A stretch of DNA of 64,000 nt, taken from Gammaproteobacteria bacterium (GTDB lineage Bacteria > Pseudomonadota > Gammaproteobacteria > Steroidobacterales > Steroidobacteraceae). Each line of letters begins with the position of its first letter. The first letter of the stretch is position 1. The stretch is taken from contig JANYJY010000030.1 of assembly GCA_025358295.1 (NCBI GenBank), positions 62,001-126,000 of the forward strand, written 5' to 3'. Made by a program: the position numbers and the translations under genes. The notes beneath the pieces are model-generated. The model was not told the origin of the DNA. It worked only from the letters and a program-made list of their open reading frames with translations, and searched no databases. Below, one piece after another: positions 16,024 through 27,032 of the stretch.

Positions 16024-17331
16024 TCATTTTCGCCTTAGTTGTTCCAGCCTGTCGAGAACAAAGCGCGCCGCCCGCGCGGCACCGTCCTCGGCGGCCACTG
16101 ACTCCCCTACCACCCGGGCTCGCTCTGCATATCGAGCGTCGCCCAGCAAACCATCGAGCGCGCGGCTCACGCAGGCCGCGGAATAGCGCCGTGGCGATAG
16201 TGTCCGCGCCACCCCGAGCCGCACCGCGCGGGCGGCGTTATCGAGTTGATCGGCGAAGAAAGGCACGACGAGTTGCACCCTGCCCGAGCGCAATGCCTGA
16301 CCCATGGTGCCGATGCCGCCGTGATGAACGACGGCCGCGGCATGCGCGAACAACAGCGAATGCGGCGCATAGGCGCAGACGAATACATCCGCCGAACCCC
16401 AGCGCCCGTACTCGCCGCGGGCTTCATCGCCGACCAACAGTACCGCGCGCCTGTTGAGGATTCGCGCCGCATCAAGACTGTCTCGATAGAAGCTCCCGGG
16501 GCTGTTGACGATGAGACTGCCGAGAGTGAATACCAGTGGCGGTGAACCACCCCGCAAGAACAGGGCTAATTTGGGATCGAGGGCTGCGGCCGAGCCATCT
16601 TCGCTGTCAAAGCCGGCGAAGCCCGTGATCGAGGTCGGTTGCGGATAGTCCGGTTGTACCCCACCGAAGAGGTTCGAATATAGTCCGATCGCGCCTGCCT
16701 CCGAGAACTGCCCGTCGAACAATGGATTGCGCGTGGTGGGGGGCAATTTCAGCTCTGCGCGTATCGAGTGCAGCGGCCGAAACAGGACATTGACGGCCTG
16801 CTTAAGGGTCCATAGCGCATACCCGGTGGCCTTGGGGCCCAGCCGGCGCAGCGCCTCGCCGACCCACTCGGCCTTGGGAATGGCGGGCGGGTCGTAGGCG
16901 GATAAAAACATCATGGGTTGCAGAATCACGGCAATCCATGGAATCCCGCATTTTTCTGCCGCCAGTCTCGCACCGAATGCCAGGCTGCTGGACAACAACA
17001 GATCGGCATCCGGCATGATCCGCATCATGTCCTCGTACGCGGTCCTGACGTAGGGCAGCACCAGCTTGCGAAACAGGAAGTCCACGCGCGCGACGGCGGC
17101 ATGCGCGAGCTGCGCGCGGTCCATGCCGAGATCACGTTGTAGTTCCTCGTATCCAGGCCGCAGCGGATGAAAGGCAATGCCGGCCGCTTCGACTTTGCCC
17201 CGATAGGTTGGGGCGCAGGCAATGACCACCGTCATTCCTCGATCGCGCAATTCGCGCCCCAATGCGATGAACGGGTGCAGGTCGCCCAACGAACCCACGG
17301 TGGCAAGGACAATTTTGTAGGTCGAAGCGAT
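16024..17331 (-). CDS. GT1 (UGT/macrolide-type) glycosyltransferase, start codon uncertain
   Basis: About 425-435 residues, GT-B fold. N-terminal acceptor domain begins TVGSLGDLHPFIALGRELRDRG, the C-terminal nucleotide-sugar domain has FTLGSLIVNSPGSFY and the signature HHGGIGTMGQALRSGRVQLVVPFFADQ. Related enzymes glycosylate lipids, sterols or macrolides (erythromycin-type and rhamnosyltransferase families); acceptor unknown. The first conventional start is the GTG at 17298, which would delete the first beta strand. The frame upstream encodes the expected strand KIVLATVG, but between an in-frame TAA and that GTG there is no ATG, GTG or TTG. A good AAGGAAG site lies about 8 bases before an ATC at 17331, so I use that as a tentative start. 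Confidence 0.82.
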   Translation of the reverse strand: MASTYKIVLATVGSLGDLHPFIALGRELRDRGMTVVIACAPTYRGKVEAAGIAFHPLRPGYEELQRDLGMDRAQLAHAAVARVDFLFRKLVLPYVRTAYEDMMRIMPDADLLLSSSLAFGARLAAEKCGIPWIAVILQPMMFLSAYDPPAIPKAEWVGEALRRLGPKATGYALWTLKQAVNVLFRPLHSIRAELKLPPTTRNPLFDGQFSEAGAIGLYSNLFGGVQPDYPQPTSITGFAGFDSEDGSAAALDPKLALFLRGGSPPLVFTLGSLIVNSPGSFYRDSLDAARILNRRAVLLVGDEARGEYGRWGSADVFVCAYAPHSLLFAHAAAVVHHGGIGTMGQALRSGRVQLVVPFFADQLDNAARAVRLGVARTLSPRRYSAACVSRALDGLLGDARYAERARVVGESVAAEDGAARAARFVLDRLEQLRRK

Positions 17332-17447
17332 GCTCCGGCTTCCTTATTTAAGCTGAACTATGACGCGTTTGCAGAATCTGGTTATAGTCTGAGACCGCCC
17401 GGTAGTCCTCGATCACGCGTGCGTGCCTGGGGTTGGGCCCGACTGTG

Positions 17448-18779
17448 ATGAAGTGTGAAGTTGTGTCAAACGAATCAATATACCCCGATCAATCTGCGCA
17501 GGAACGTGGGCCCCTAGCTTTCATCCGCCGACACTGGATTGGACTGCTCGTCGCCCTCGTTGTTCTGCTGCTGCTGATGGGATTGTTCAGATACATCCAC
17601 AATAAGCAGCCGGTGGCGGACCCGGCAGGCCGTGGACCGGGCGGCCAGAACGGCCCTGTGGCCGTTGCCGTTGCCACCGCCGCTTCCGGCGATATCCAGC
17701 TGCGCATCCCCGCTCTGGGCACCGTCACGCCGCTGGCCAGCGTGATAGTCAGAACCCAAATCAATGGAGTCATGCAAAAGATCCTATTCACGGAAGGCCA
17801 GACCGTGCATCAGGGCGACTCCCTGGCGCAGATCGACGCCCGCCCCTCCCAGGCCGCCCTACAACAGATGCAGGGTAATCTGCGCCGCGACCAGGCGCTG
17901 CTGGCGGACGCCAAGCTGAATCTGCAGCGCTACGAGGGGCTGGTTAAGGAGGACTCCATCGCCCAGCAGCAACTCGATACGCAACGGGCCTTGGTCGATC
18001 AGTACAAGGGCACCATCGAGTCGGACCAGGGCCAGGTGAAAACCGCCGAGGTCAATCTGACCTACACGCACATCATCGCGCCGGTCACCGGCCGCGTCGG
18101 TTTGCGGCAGGTCGATCAGGGCAATTACGTCACGCCGGGAGATACCAACGGAATCGTCGTCATCAATCAGCTGCAGCCCATCACGGTGATCTTCTCCATT
18201 CCGGAGGACCACGTGCCGGCGCTGATGCGGCGCTTGCATGGGGGACCGGCAATGACGGTCGAGGCCTATGACCGCACCAACAGTGCCAAGCTCGCGGACG
18301 GCAAGCTGCTCACTGTCGACAATGAAATCGACGTCACCACCGGCACGGTCAAGCTGCGCGCGCAATTCGAGAACGCGGACGGTGCGCTGTTCCCGAATCA
18401 ATTCGTCAACATCCAATTGCTCCAGGACGTGCTGCGAAATCAGATCATCATGCCCAATGCAGCGGTGCGCCGTGGCGCCCCTAACGGGGTCGTGGGCACC
18501 TTCGTTTACGTTGTGGACGCAAACCACAAAGCGCAAGTCAGACCCGTGACCCTGGGCGTGGTGGACGGCGAGCGCGTCGTCGTCACACAAGGGCTAAGCG
18601 TCGGCGAACTAGTGGTCACGCAAGGCGGCGACCGCCTGCGCGAAGGGGCGGACGTGCTGTTGCCGGGCGCGCAGGCGACGTCGGCGACGGGTTATGCGGA
18701 CGCCCCAGCCGGCACCACCAAGCCCGCAACGCCGGGTCAGCCCGGCTCTCGCCGAACTCACGCCAAGCCGCCACAATGA
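17448..18779 (+). CDS. RND efflux periplasmic adaptor (MdtA-like)
   Basis: Membrane-fusion subunit linking inner-membrane RND pumps to the outer-membrane channel. About 443 residues: one N-terminal membrane anchor ([19 protein letters not shown]), lipoyl half-motif [26 protein letters not shown], an alpha-helical hairpin (residues about 140-190, [18 protein letters not shown]...), the second lipoyl half [20 protein letters not shown], then beta-barrel and membrane-proximal domains, and a Pro/Thr-rich tail. The pattern [25 protein letters not shown] is typical of MdtA. I chose the ATG at 17448; GTG at 17445 or 17463 are possible. First gene of a four-gene operon. Confidence 0.9.
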   Translation: MKCEVVSNESIYPDQSAQERGPLAFIRRHWIGLLVALVVLLLLMGLFRYIHNKQPVADPAGRGPGGQNGPVAVAVATAASGDIQLRIPALGTVTPLASVIVRTQINGVMQKILFTEGQTVHQGDSLAQIDARPSQAALQQMQGNLRRDQALLADAKLNLQRYEGLVKEDSIAQQQLDTQRALVDQYKGTIESDQGQVKTAEVNLTYTHIIAPVTGRVGLRQVDQGNYVTPGDTNGIVVINQLQPITVIFSIPEDHVPALMRRLHGGPAMTVEAYDRTNSAKLADGKLLTVDNEIDVTTGTVKLRAQFENADGALFPNQFVNIQLLQDVLRNQIIMPNAAVRRGAPNGVVGTFVYVVDANHKAQVRPVTLGVVDGERVVVTQGLSVGELVVTQGGDRLREGADVLLPGAQATSATGYADAPAGTTKPATPGQPGSRRTHAKPPQ

Positions 18780-18801
18780 AGGCGATCGCGGCCACCAGGT
18801 C

Positions 18802-21800
18802 ATGAACCCGTCGCGGCTGTTCATTCTGCGTCCGGTTGCGACCACCCTGCTCATGGTCGCCATCCTGATTGTGGGTGCGATCGCCTACTTTCAACTACCT
18901 CTGTCGGCGCTTCCCGAAGTAGCCTATCCGACCATTCAGGTGCAGACGTTCTATCCCGGCGCCAGCCCGGAGGTCATCACCTCGGCCATTACTGCGCCGC
19001 TGGAAAAGCAATTCGGCCAAATGCCGGGCCTGAATCAAATGTCCTCGACGAGTTCCGCCGGCGCGTCGGTCATCACCCTGCAATTCAATCTGAGTCTCGC
19101 CATTGACGTGGCCGAACAACAGGTTCAAGCCGCGATCAGCGCGTCGCAGAACCTGCTGCCGCAAGATCTGCCCGCGCCGCCGATCTACGCCAAGGTCAAT
19201 CCCGCCGATGCGCCAGTGTTGATCTTGGGATTGACGTCGAAGGTGATGCCCCTCACCGAGGTTGAGGATCTTGCCGACACGCGCATTGCGCAGAAAATCT
19301 CACAGATCAAAGGCGTCGGTGTGGTCAGCATCAGCGGCGGGCAGCGCCCCGCGGTGCGCGTGGTGGCGAACCCGCGCGCAATGGCGGCGTATGGCCTCAA
19401 TCTTGATGATCTGCGCACGACCATCAACAACGCCAATCAGAACGGGCCGAAAGGTACTTTGGATGGCCCGAGCACCGCCTACACCGTCAATACCAACGAT
19501 CAGATCAGAAACGCGGAGGACTACGGCAATGTTGTGGTCGCCTATAAGAACGGCGCCGCGGTCCGTCTCAAGGAAGTGGCCGAGTTGGTTTCCGGCGCCG
19601 AGAACGCCAAGCTCGGCGGCTGGATGAACTCCCTGCCCGCGCTCATTCTGAATGTGCAGCGTCAGCCGGGCGCGAATGTGGTTGACGTGGTCAACAGGAT
19701 TCACGGTCTGCTGCCCGCTCTGCAAGCCTCTCTCCCGGCCGGCGTGGATCTCGCCATCCTCACCGATCGCACGACGACCATCAGAGCGTCGGTCACCGAC
19801 GTGCAATTCGAACTGGTCCTGTCCGTGATTCTGGTGGTGCTGGTGATCTATGTGTTTCTGCGCAACGTACCGGCAACCATCATCCCCAGCTTGTCCGTTC
19901 CGCTGTCCCTCATAGGAACGTTCGCCGTCATGTATCTCGCGAATTTCAGTTTGAACAATTTGTCGCTGATGGCATTGACCATCGCCACGGGCTTCGTGGT
20001 CGATGATGCCATCGTCATGATCGAAAACATCGCACGCTACATCGAGCTCGGCGAGACACCGCTCGAAGCCGCCCTGAAGGGCGCCGGGCAGATCGGCTTC
20101 ACCATCATTTCGCTGACCGTTTCCTTGATCGCCGTGCTCATTCCTCTGCTCTTCATGCAGGACGTGGTCGGACGCCTGTTTCGCGAATTCGCCGTGACGC
20201 TGGCGGTCACTATTCTCATTTCCGCGGTGGTCTCTCTGACCCTCGTGCCCATGATGTGCGCCAAACTTCTCAAGCAACGACCGCCGGGAGAGCACGCCGA
20301 CCTCGAGGCGGCGCGCTGGTTCAGCGCCGTGGTCGAATGGTACGGCCGCAAATTGACCTGGGTGCTGGATCACCAAAAATTGACCATGTGGGTAGCCACT
20401 GGGACCGTGGTATTGACGGCGATTCTCTATATCTTGATCCCCAAGGGATTCTTCCCTGAGCAGGATACCGGACTCATTCAGGGCGTGTCCGACGCCGGTG
20501 AGTCGATCTCCTATCATGCGATGGCTGCGCGCCAGCAAGAACTTGCGGCCATCATTCTCAAGGATCCGGAGGTACTCAGCCTGTCTTCCTACATCGGTGT
20601 CGACGGAAACAATGTCACTCTGAACAGCGGGCGGTTTTTGATCAATTTGAAACCCCGTGGCGTACGCAGCTCCAGTGCGGCAGATACCATTCGCCGTTTG
20701 CGTCAGGAGACCGCCGACATCGCAGGCATCACCCTATACATGCAGCCCGTTCAGGATCTCACTCTCGATAACACGGTCAGCCGCACCCAATATCAATTCA
20801 CCCTGGAAAGCGCTGATGCCGCCGCATTGTCCGAATGGACCCCCAAACTGCTGACGGCGCTCCGTCAGCGGCCCGAACTCGCGGACGTCGTCAGCAACCA
20901 GCAGGACGATGGGCTCGCGGCCTATGTCACCATCGATCGCGACAGCGCGGCTCGGCTCGGCATCAGTGTCGGCACGGTCGATAACGCGCTGTACGACGCC
21001 TTCGGCCAACGTATCGTGTCCACGATCTTCACTCAGTCGAATCAGTATCGCGTCATCTTGGAGGCGGATCCGGCCTCATATCAATCCGTGGACTCGCTCG
21101 CCTCCATTTACGTGCCCTCGTCGGGCGGCGGCCAGGTGCCGTTGTCGGCCATCGCCAAGGTGGACGTGCAAACTCGGCCGCTTCTAATCAACCACCTGGC
21201 TCAATTTCCGGCCACTACAATATCCTTCAACCTGGCGCCCGGTGCCTCGCTTGGCGCCGGTGTTTCGGCCATCGAGAGCGCTGAGCAAGGGCTCGGCATG
21301 CCAAGCAGCATCCGCACCACCTTTCAAGGCGCGGCACTCGCCTTTCGCAGCAACCTATCGAACGAGCTCTTGTTGCTGGTGGCCGCGGTGTTGGTCATGT
21401 ACATCGTTCTCGGTGTGCTTTACGAGAGCTTTATTCATCCCATCACCATTCTCTCGACCCTGCCGTCGGCGGGCATCGGCGCGCTGCTCGCGCTCATGCT
21501 TGCAGGCGATGATCTGACCGTCATTGCGGTGATCGGCATCATCCTGCTGATCGGCATCGTGAAGAAAAACGCGATTCTGATGATCGATTTTGCCGTCGTT
21601 GCACAGCGCGATGAGGGCCTCTCGCCGCGCGATGCGATCTACAAAGCATGCTTGCTGCGCTTTCGCCCGATATTGATGACCACGGTTGCGGCAATATTCG
21701 GTGCCCTGCCCCTGATGTTCGGCACGGGCACGGGCTCTGAATTGCGCCATCCGCTCGGCATCAGCATCGTCGGCGGATTGCTGGTGAGCCAGGTGCTGAC

Positions 21801-21912
21801 GCTGTTCACCACGCCGGTGATCTACCTGGCATTCGACCGGATGGCAATGCGGATCCGCGGACCCGCGCCGGGCGCCGAGGGCGAGAAGGCGCTTGCGGAG
21901 AATCCGGCATGA
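18802..21912 (+). CDS. RND multidrug efflux permease 1 (MdtB-like)
   Basis: Inner-membrane proton-driven drug pump, about 1036 residues. Twelve membrane segments in two halves with two large periplasmic loops. The start is the ATG at 18802 ([18 protein letters not shown]), the standard HAE1 N terminus; the ORF extends further upstream only by overlapping the adaptor tail. Motifs: [23 protein letters not shown] with the proton-relay aspartates of TM4, [20 protein letters not shown] in TM10 region, and [23 protein letters not shown]. Its stop overlaps the next permease start (ATGA). Two different permease genes in one operon match the MdtBC heterotrimer arrangement. Confidence 0.95.
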   Translation: MNPSRLFILRPVATTLLMVAILIVGAIAYFQLPLSALPEVAYPTIQVQTFYPGASPEVITSAITAPLEKQFGQMPGLNQMSSTSSAGASVITLQFNLSLAIDVAEQQVQAAISASQNLLPQDLPAPPIYAKVNPADAPVLILGLTSKVMPLTEVEDLADTRIAQKISQIKGVGVVSISGGQRPAVRVVANPRAMAAYGLNLDDLRTTINNANQNGPKGTLDGPSTAYTVNTNDQIRNAEDYGNVVVAYKNGAAVRLKEVAELVSGAENAKLGGWMNSLPALILNVQRQPGANVVDVVNRIHGLLPALQASLPAGVDLAILTDRTTTIRASVTDVQFELVLSVILVVLVIYVFLRNVPATIIPSLSVPLSLIGTFAVMYLANFSLNNLSLMALTIATGFVVDDAIVMIENIARYIELGETPLEAALKGAGQIGFTIISLTVSLIAVLIPLLFMQDVVGRLFREFAVTLAVTILISAVVSLTLVPMMCAKLLKQRPPGEHADLEAARWFSAVVEWYGRKLTWVLDHQKLTMWVATGTVVLTAILYILIPKGFFPEQDTGLIQGVSDAGESISYHAMAARQQELAAIILKDPEVLSLSSYIGVDGNNVTLNSGRFLINLKPRGVRSSSAADTIRRLRQETADIAGITLYMQPVQDLTLDNTVSRTQYQFTLESADAAALSEWTPKLLTALRQRPELADVVSNQQDDGLAAYVTIDRDSAARLGISVGTVDNALYDAFGQRIVSTIFTQSNQYRVILEADPASYQSVDSLASIYVPSSGGGQVPLSAIAKVDVQTRPLLINHLAQFPATTISFNLAPGASLGAGVSAIESAEQGLGMPSSIRTTFQGAALAFRSNLSNELLLLVAAVLVMYIVLGVLYESFIHPITILSTLPSAGIGALLALMLAGDDLTVIAVIGIILLIGIVKKNAILMIDFAVVAQRDEGLSPRDAIYKACLLRFRPILMTTVAAIFGALPLMFGTGTGSELRHPLGISIVGGLLVSQVLTLFTTPVIYLAFDRMAMRIRGPAPGAEGEKALAENPA

Positions 21913-24900
21913 GCATTTCCGCCCCCTTCATTCACCGGCCGGTTGCGACCATTTTGTTGACCGTGGGCGTGGCCCTGAGCGGCGGCGTGGCCTTCGTGTT
22001 GCTGCCGGTCGCGCCACTGCCGCGCATCGACGTGCCGGCCATCTTCGTCTCGGCGCAGCTTCCCGGCGCCAGTCCGGAGGTCATGGCAAGCACGGTGGCG
22101 ACCCCCTTGGAGCGGCATCTCGGTTCCATCGCCGATGTGGATGACATGACCTCGAACAGTGGCGTCGGCACCTCGAATATTCAAATGACCTTCGGCGTCG
22201 ACCGCGACATTGACGGCGCGGCGCGCGACGTGCAGGCCGCCATTGTTGCTGCGCACGCCGACCTGCCTTCTTCGCTGACACGCAATCCGACTTACCGCAA
22301 GCTCAATAGCGCCCTGTTTCCGGTGATGGCAATCGCCATGACCTCGGACGTTCTGACCCAGGGCCAGATCTATGATGCCGCGGATGCCGTCATCTCGCAG
22401 CGGCTGTCGCAGCTGCCAGGGGTTGGCGGAGTCAATGTCAACGGCAGCGCGCTGCCGGCGGTGCGTGTCGAGATCAATCCGCTGTCACTGTCCAAGTACG
22501 GCATCGGCCTGCAGGACGTTCGCGCCGCGATTTCCAACTCGAATGCCAATGCCCCGAAAGGGGCGATCGAATCCGATTCGCTGCACTACCAGATCTATAC
22601 CAACGACAATGCCCGCGACGCCGGGCCCTACCGCAGCCTGATCATTGCTATTCGCCATGGCGCGACGGTACGGCTTGGCGACGTCGCCACGGTCTTGGAC
22701 ATGCAGGACGGCGCAACCGAAAACGTCCGCACATACGGCCTTTACAATGGCAAACCGGCGGTATTCGTCACGGTATTTCAGCAACCCGGCGCCAATGTCA
22801 TCGAGATGATCGATGCGGTAAAAGCTGAGCTGCCGTTGCTCAAGAGCTCGATCGACCCAAAGATCGATCTAGTGGTGACCTTCGATCGGTCGATCACCAT
22901 CCGGGCCTCGCTGCGCCAGGTGGAACAGACCTTGATGCTGGCTGTGGCCATGGTCATTCTCGTCGTTTATATTTTCTTGAATAGCTATCGCGCGGCGCTG
23001 GTGCCCGCCATGGTCGTGCCGGTTTCACTGATCGGCACTTTCGGCGCCATGTATTTGCTGGGCTACACACTCGATAATTTCTCCTTGATGGCGCTCACCG
23101 TCGCCACCGGCTTCGTCGTCGATGACGCCATCGTGGTCATGGAGAACACTACGCGGCACATCGAGGCGGGCATGACGCGCATGAGTGCCGCACTGCTCGG
23201 CGCTCGCGAAGTGGGATTCACCGTCGTATCCATGAGCCTGTCGCTGGTGGCGGTATTCATTCCCTTCATGTTCGCCGGTGGCATCGTCGGCAAGATATTC
23301 CGCGAGTTCACGGTGACTTTGTCGGTCTCGATCCTCATCTCCCTGGTAATTTCGCTGACGACGACTCCGATGATGTGTTCTTTGTTGCTGAAGCGCGCAG
23401 ACAAGACCACGGCCTCGCGCTTCGGGCAGGCATTCGAGCGAGCCTTCGCGCGTCTGCGCGGCAACTATGAGAGGACGCTCGATTGGGCGCTCGATCACCG
23501 GCGTACGATGATCCTATTGCTGTACGCGACCATAGGACTGAATATCTATCTCTATTGGGCGATTCCCAAGGGGTTTTTCCCGCAACAGGATACCGGGCAG
23601 CTGCAAGGCGGCATTCGCGGTGATGCGTCCAGCTCGTTTCAATTGATGAAAGGCAAATTGCGAGAGGTAGCCGCCATCATCCAGGCGGACCCGGCGGTGA
23701 ATACGGTGACGGGGTCCGTCGGCGGAGGTGGCTTCGGACCGTCGGGCGGCGGCGGCGCCAATGCCAATGTCACCATCGCACTGAAGCCGCTGGCGCAGCG
23801 GCGCATCTCTGCGGATCAGATCATCGCCCGCTTGCGTCCAAAATTGAATCGAGTGCAGGGAGTCTCTGTGTTTCTGCAGGCCGTGCAAGACATCGGCGGC
23901 GGCGGCCGTTCGGCGAACTCACAATACCAATACACCTTGCTCGGCGACGATTTGGCTGAGGTGCGCAGCTGGTCCCAGAAGCTGCGACTGGCCCTGCAGG
24001 ACATGCCCGAGGTCACGGATGTGGACACGGATTTGCAGCCCGGCGGATTGGAAACCGATCTCATCGTCGATCGCGACAGTGCGTCGCGCTTGGGACTCAC
24101 CGAAATACAGATCGATAATGCGTTGGGCGACGCCTTTGCGCAGGCGCAGGTCTCGACCATTTACAATCCCTTCAGCCCACAGCAATACCACGTTGTAATG
24201 GAAGTGGCGCCCGAATTTTTGCAGAACCCCGAGATTCTGAAACAATTGTACGTCAGCACGTCGGGCGGCGCGGTCAGCGGAACCCAGGCCACTCAGGCCG
24301 TTGCCGGCACCACCGTACTCAAGACCTCGGGATCCGCGGCTTCCGCCAGCGCGGCCATCGCGGCAGACACGGCACGCAATCTGGCGGCGAATTCCCTGGC
24401 CAACGCGGGCCGCGGCAACACCTCCACCGGATCCGCCGTCAGCATTTCACAGGAAACCGTGGTGCCTTTCTCTGCATTCAGTCACTTTACGACCGGAACG
24501 ACGCCGGTGAGCGTCAACCATACGGGAACATCGGTTTCGACGGCCATCTCGTTCAACTTGCCAGAAGGAATCGCGCTGAAAACAGCGCTGGATGCGATTG
24601 ACAGAAAAATGACGGCAATCCATGTGCCGGTGGACATCAGAGGCGGAACCTATGGGACCGCGCGACTCTTTCAACAGAGCAACAGCAACACACCGCTGAT
24701 GATTGCGGCCGCGCTGGTGGCTATTTACGTGGTGCTGGGCATGCTCTACGAGAGCTATAGTCAGCCGCTGACCATTCTGTCTACCCTCCCGTCCGCCGGC
24801 GTGGGGGCGCTGCTGGCATTGATGGCCACGGGAACGGAGTTCAGTCTCATTGCTTTCTTGGGTATTCTGCTGCTGATCGGCATCGTCAAGAAGAACGCCA

Positions 24901-25238
24901 TCATGATGGTTGATTTTGCGCTCGACGCCGAACGCAGTCTTGGCATGGATCCGCGTGCCGCCATCGCGCATGCCTGCAGCCTCAGATTCCGCCCCATCAT
25001 GATGACCACTTGCGCGGCCATCGCCGGCGCGCTGCCGCTCGCGATCGCGTCCGGCGACGGCACGGAAATGCGCCGCCCGTTAGGCATTGCCATCGTCGGC
25101 GGCCTCATCGTCAGTCAGCTTCTCACCGTCTATACGACTCCCGTGGTGTACTTGTACGTGCATCGCTATTGGAAACACTTGAAACAGGGTAAGTACTCAG
25201 CCGGTCCCGGACTTGAGCTCATCGGAGCAGGTACATGA
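21909..25238 (+). CDS. RND multidrug efflux permease 2 (MdtC-like) with a low-complexity insertion
   Basis: Second inner-membrane pump, 1109 residues, about 70 more than the usual 1025-1040. HAE1 features: [21 protein letters not shown] terminus, [71 protein letters not shown]. The extra length is an Ala/Ser/Thr/Gly-rich segment in the second periplasmic half, at about residues 785-850, between [13 protein letters not shown] and [11 protein letters not shown], where ordinary family members pass directly from VSTxxGxxVPLSAF. Overlaps its neighbours on both sides by ATGA, so it is clearly translated with the pump operon. Confidence 0.94.
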   Translation: MSISAPFIHRPVATILLTVGVALSGGVAFVLLPVAPLPRIDVPAIFVSAQLPGASPEVMASTVATPLERHLGSIADVDDMTSNSGVGTSNIQMTFGVDRDIDGAARDVQAAIVAAHADLPSSLTRNPTYRKLNSALFPVMAIAMTSDVLTQGQIYDAADAVISQRLSQLPGVGGVNVNGSALPAVRVEINPLSLSKYGIGLQDVRAAISNSNANAPKGAIESDSLHYQIYTNDNARDAGPYRSLIIAIRHGATVRLGDVATVLDMQDGATENVRTYGLYNGKPAVFVTVFQQPGANVIEMIDAVKAELPLLKSSIDPKIDLVVTFDRSITIRASLRQVEQTLMLAVAMVILVVYIFLNSYRAALVPAMVVPVSLIGTFGAMYLLGYTLDNFSLMALTVATGFVVDDAIVVMENTTRHIEAGMTRMSAALLGAREVGFTVVSMSLSLVAVFIPFMFAGGIVGKIFREFTVTLSVSILISLVISLTTTPMMCSLLLKRADKTTASRFGQAFERAFARLRGNYERTLDWALDHRRTMILLLYATIGLNIYLYWAIPKGFFPQQDTGQLQGGIRGDASSSFQLMKGKLREVAAIIQADPAVNTVTGSVGGGGFGPSGGGGANANVTIALKPLAQRRISADQIIARLRPKLNRVQGVSVFLQAVQDIGGGGRSANSQYQYTLLGDDLAEVRSWSQKLRLALQDMPEVTDVDTDLQPGGLETDLIVDRDSASRLGLTEIQIDNALGDAFAQAQVSTIYNPFSPQQYHVVMEVAPEFLQNPEILKQLYVSTSGGAVSGTQATQAVAGTTVLKTSGSAASASAAIAADTARNLAANSLANAGRGNTSTGSAVSISQETVVPFSAFSHFTTGTTPVSVNHTGTSVSTAISFNLPEGIALKTALDAIDRKMTAIHVPVDIRGGTYGTARLFQQSNSNTPLMIAAALVAIYVVLGMLYESYSQPLTILSTLPSAGVGALLALMATGTEFSLIAFLGILLLIGIVKKNAIMMVDFALDAERSLGMDPRAAIAHACSLRFRPIMMTTCAAIAGALPLAIASGDGTEMRRPLGIAIVGGLIVSQLLTVYTTPVVYLYVHRYWKHLKQGKYSAGPGLELIGAGT

Positions 25239-26662
25239 GTCGACGCGTTCAAAGCGTTGCGTGCGTGCGGGCCGCTCGACTGGCGTGCGCGGCGATGGGG
25301 ATTTCCATGGCCGCGGCCTGTGCCGTGGGCCCCGACTACCAGCGACCCAAGGTCGATTCCGCCGCGAATTACAAGGAAGTCGGCGACTGGAAACCCAGCG
25401 AGCCGAGCGATGCCTTCAGCCGCGGTCCGTGGTGGGAGGTCTACAAGGACGACGCGCTCAACCAGCTTGAAGTGAGGATCGACATTTCAAACGAAAACGT
25501 CAAAGCTGCAGCCGCTGCGTTCGCTCAGGCACGCGCCCTGGTGGCGCAGGCGCGCGCAGGCTATTGGCCTACCGTCGGTGTCAGTGCGGGGCGCCAGCGC
25601 GGAGCGGCCGCCGGCGGACCCACCTTGACCACCGATAGTGCGGGAGTGTCGGGAAATTGGGACCTGGACATCTGGGGCCGGATTCGCCGCTCGACCGAGA
25701 GCAACCGCGCATCCGCGCAAGCCAGCGCGGCTGCTCTGGCGGCGGCCCGCCTCTCGGCGCAGGCAGCGCTAGCCATCGATTATTTCGAGTTGCGCGCGCA
25801 GGACCAACTGCAAAAGCTGCTGGACGATACGGTGGTGGCAGAACAATTGTCCTTGCGTATCGCGGAGAACCGCTACAAATTCGGCGTGGCCGCCAGAGCC
25901 GATGTGGTCAGCGCGCAGGCACAGCTGCTGTCCAGTCAGGCCCAGCAGGTGAACGCGAAAATTCAGCGTGCCGTGCTCGAACACGCCGTCGCCGTGCTGA
26001 TCGGCCAGCAGCCCGCTCAATTCTCCGTGAGCGCTTCATCCATGCGCACCGACGTGCCCACCGTGCCCGCGGGTATTCCGTCCACTCTGCTCGAGCGGCG
26101 ACCGGATGTGGCCGAAGCGGAGCGCAAGGTCGCAGCGGCCAACGCCCAGATCGGCGTGGCGAAGGCCGCTTATTTTCCAAGCCTGACATTGTCGGGCTCG
26201 GACGCCTACTCGGCTCATGCCTGGTCGCATTTGTTCAGCCTGCCGAATCGTGTCTGGTCACTGGGGCCGCAACTTGCCGAGACATTGATTGACGGCGGAT
26301 TGCGCCGCGCCCAGGTTGCCCAGGCGCGCGCGGCGTACGACATCAGCGTCGACAACTATCGTCAGACGGTGCTGACAGGCTTCCAACAAGTCGAGGACCA
26401 GATCGTAACGTTGCGCGTGCTGGAACAGCAGGCGGTCATCGAAGACGCCGCGGTTGCCGCCGCCAGAGAAGCGGAAAAGCTCACTCTCAACCAGTACAAG
26501 GCCGGGACCGTTCCCTACAGCAGCGTGATCAGTGCGCAAACCGCCCGCCTCAGCGCGGAACAGACCGCTCTCGCCGTCCTATCGAGCCGCTTGCAATCCA
26601 GCGTGGCGCTGATCGAAGCCGTCGGCGGCGGCTGGGACGCCTCGCAGCGGCCCCTGCCTTAA
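25235..26662 (+). CDS. outer-membrane efflux lipoprotein (NodT/OprM family)
   Basis: TolC-type trimeric channel that completes the tripartite pump. 475 residues. The N terminus has a signal sequence ending in a lipobox (AAACAVGPDYQRPKV), the usual start of NodT-family channels. Paired helical repeats follow, with AYWPTVGVSAG-like strand segments (ARAGYWPTVGVSAG and AKAAYFPSLTLSG), GVSGNWDLDIWGRIRR and VPAGIPSTLLERRPDVAEAERKVAAAN, all family hallmarks. ATGA overlap with permease 2. A near-perfect hairpin spans its stop codon. Confidence 0.93.
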   Translation: MSRRVQSVACVRAARLACAAMGISMAAACAVGPDYQRPKVDSAANYKEVGDWKPSEPSDAFSRGPWWEVYKDDALNQLEVRIDISNENVKAAAAAFAQARALVAQARAGYWPTVGVSAGRQRGAAAGGPTLTTDSAGVSGNWDLDIWGRIRRSTESNRASAQASAAALAAARLSAQAALAIDYFELRAQDQLQKLLDDTVVAEQLSLRIAENRYKFGVAARADVVSAQAQLLSSQAQQVNAKIQRAVLEHAVAVLIGQQPAQFSVSASSMRTDVPTVPAGIPSTLLERRPDVAEAERKVAAANAQIGVAKAAYFPSLTLSGSDAYSAHAWSHLFSLPNRVWSLGPQLAETLIDGGLRRAQVAQARAAYDISVDNYRQTVLTGFQQVEDQIVTLRVLEQQAVIEDAAVAAAREAEKLTLNQYKAGTVPYSSVISAQTARLSAEQTALAVLSSRLQSSVALIEAVGGGWDASQRPLP

Positions 26663-26677
26663 CGCAGGGACCGCTGC
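26644..26677 (+). terminator. hairpin over the end of the efflux operon
   Basis: GCAGCGGCCCCTGC and GCAGGGACCGCTGC pair over 13 of 14 bases around a 6-base loop that contains the TAA of the outer-membrane gene. No T-run follows, so it is a candidate terminator or mRNA-stabilising hairpin rather than a textbook intrinsic terminator. Confidence 0.5.
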
Positions 26678-26694
26678 TTGAAGAGCGTCGAAAG

Positions 26695-26940
26695 TCAGGC
26701 CTTTTTGATCAGACGAGTGATCCACACCAGTATCACTGCGCCGATGAACGCGACGACGATCGAGCCGATCAGGCCGCCTCCCTGGGCAAGGCCTAGCATG
26801 CCGAACAGCCAGCCGCCGACCAATCCTCCCAGCAAGCCAAGAATGATATCTACGACAATGCCGTAGCCACCACCCTTCATGACCTTGCCGGCCAACCAAC
26901 CAGCAACCAAGCCAACCACAATCCAGACGATGAAGTTCAT
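26695..26940 (-). CDS. GlsB/YeaQ/YmgE family small membrane protein
   Basis: 81 residues, almost entirely three membrane helices with Gly-rich packing: VWIVVGLVAGWLAGKVMKGGG, DIILGLLGGLVGGWLFGMLGL and IGSIVVAFIGAVILVWITRLIKKA. This is the transglycosylase-associated/GlsB stress-response family, known by association with general stress regulons; biochemical function unknown. An AAGGGGAGA ribosome site precedes the ATG at 26940. It converges with the efflux operon. Confidence 0.9.
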   Translation of the reverse strand: MNFIVWIVVGLVAGWLAGKVMKGGGYGIVVDIILGLLGGLVGGWLFGMLGLAQGGGLIGSIVVAFIGAVILVWITRLIKKA

Positions 26941-27032
26941 GACAACGATCTCCCCTTTGAAGTCCAGTCGAGCGCGTTCGAGTATATGTCCGTGGGTGAG
27001 TATGCGCCGTTCGAGCAGCCAGGGAGACTAGA

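Noticed and set aside
19300-20538. 412-codon open frame antisense to the MdtB-like pump
   Set aside because: His/Gly/Asp-rich shadow of the pump gene, no ribosome site or recognisable domain.
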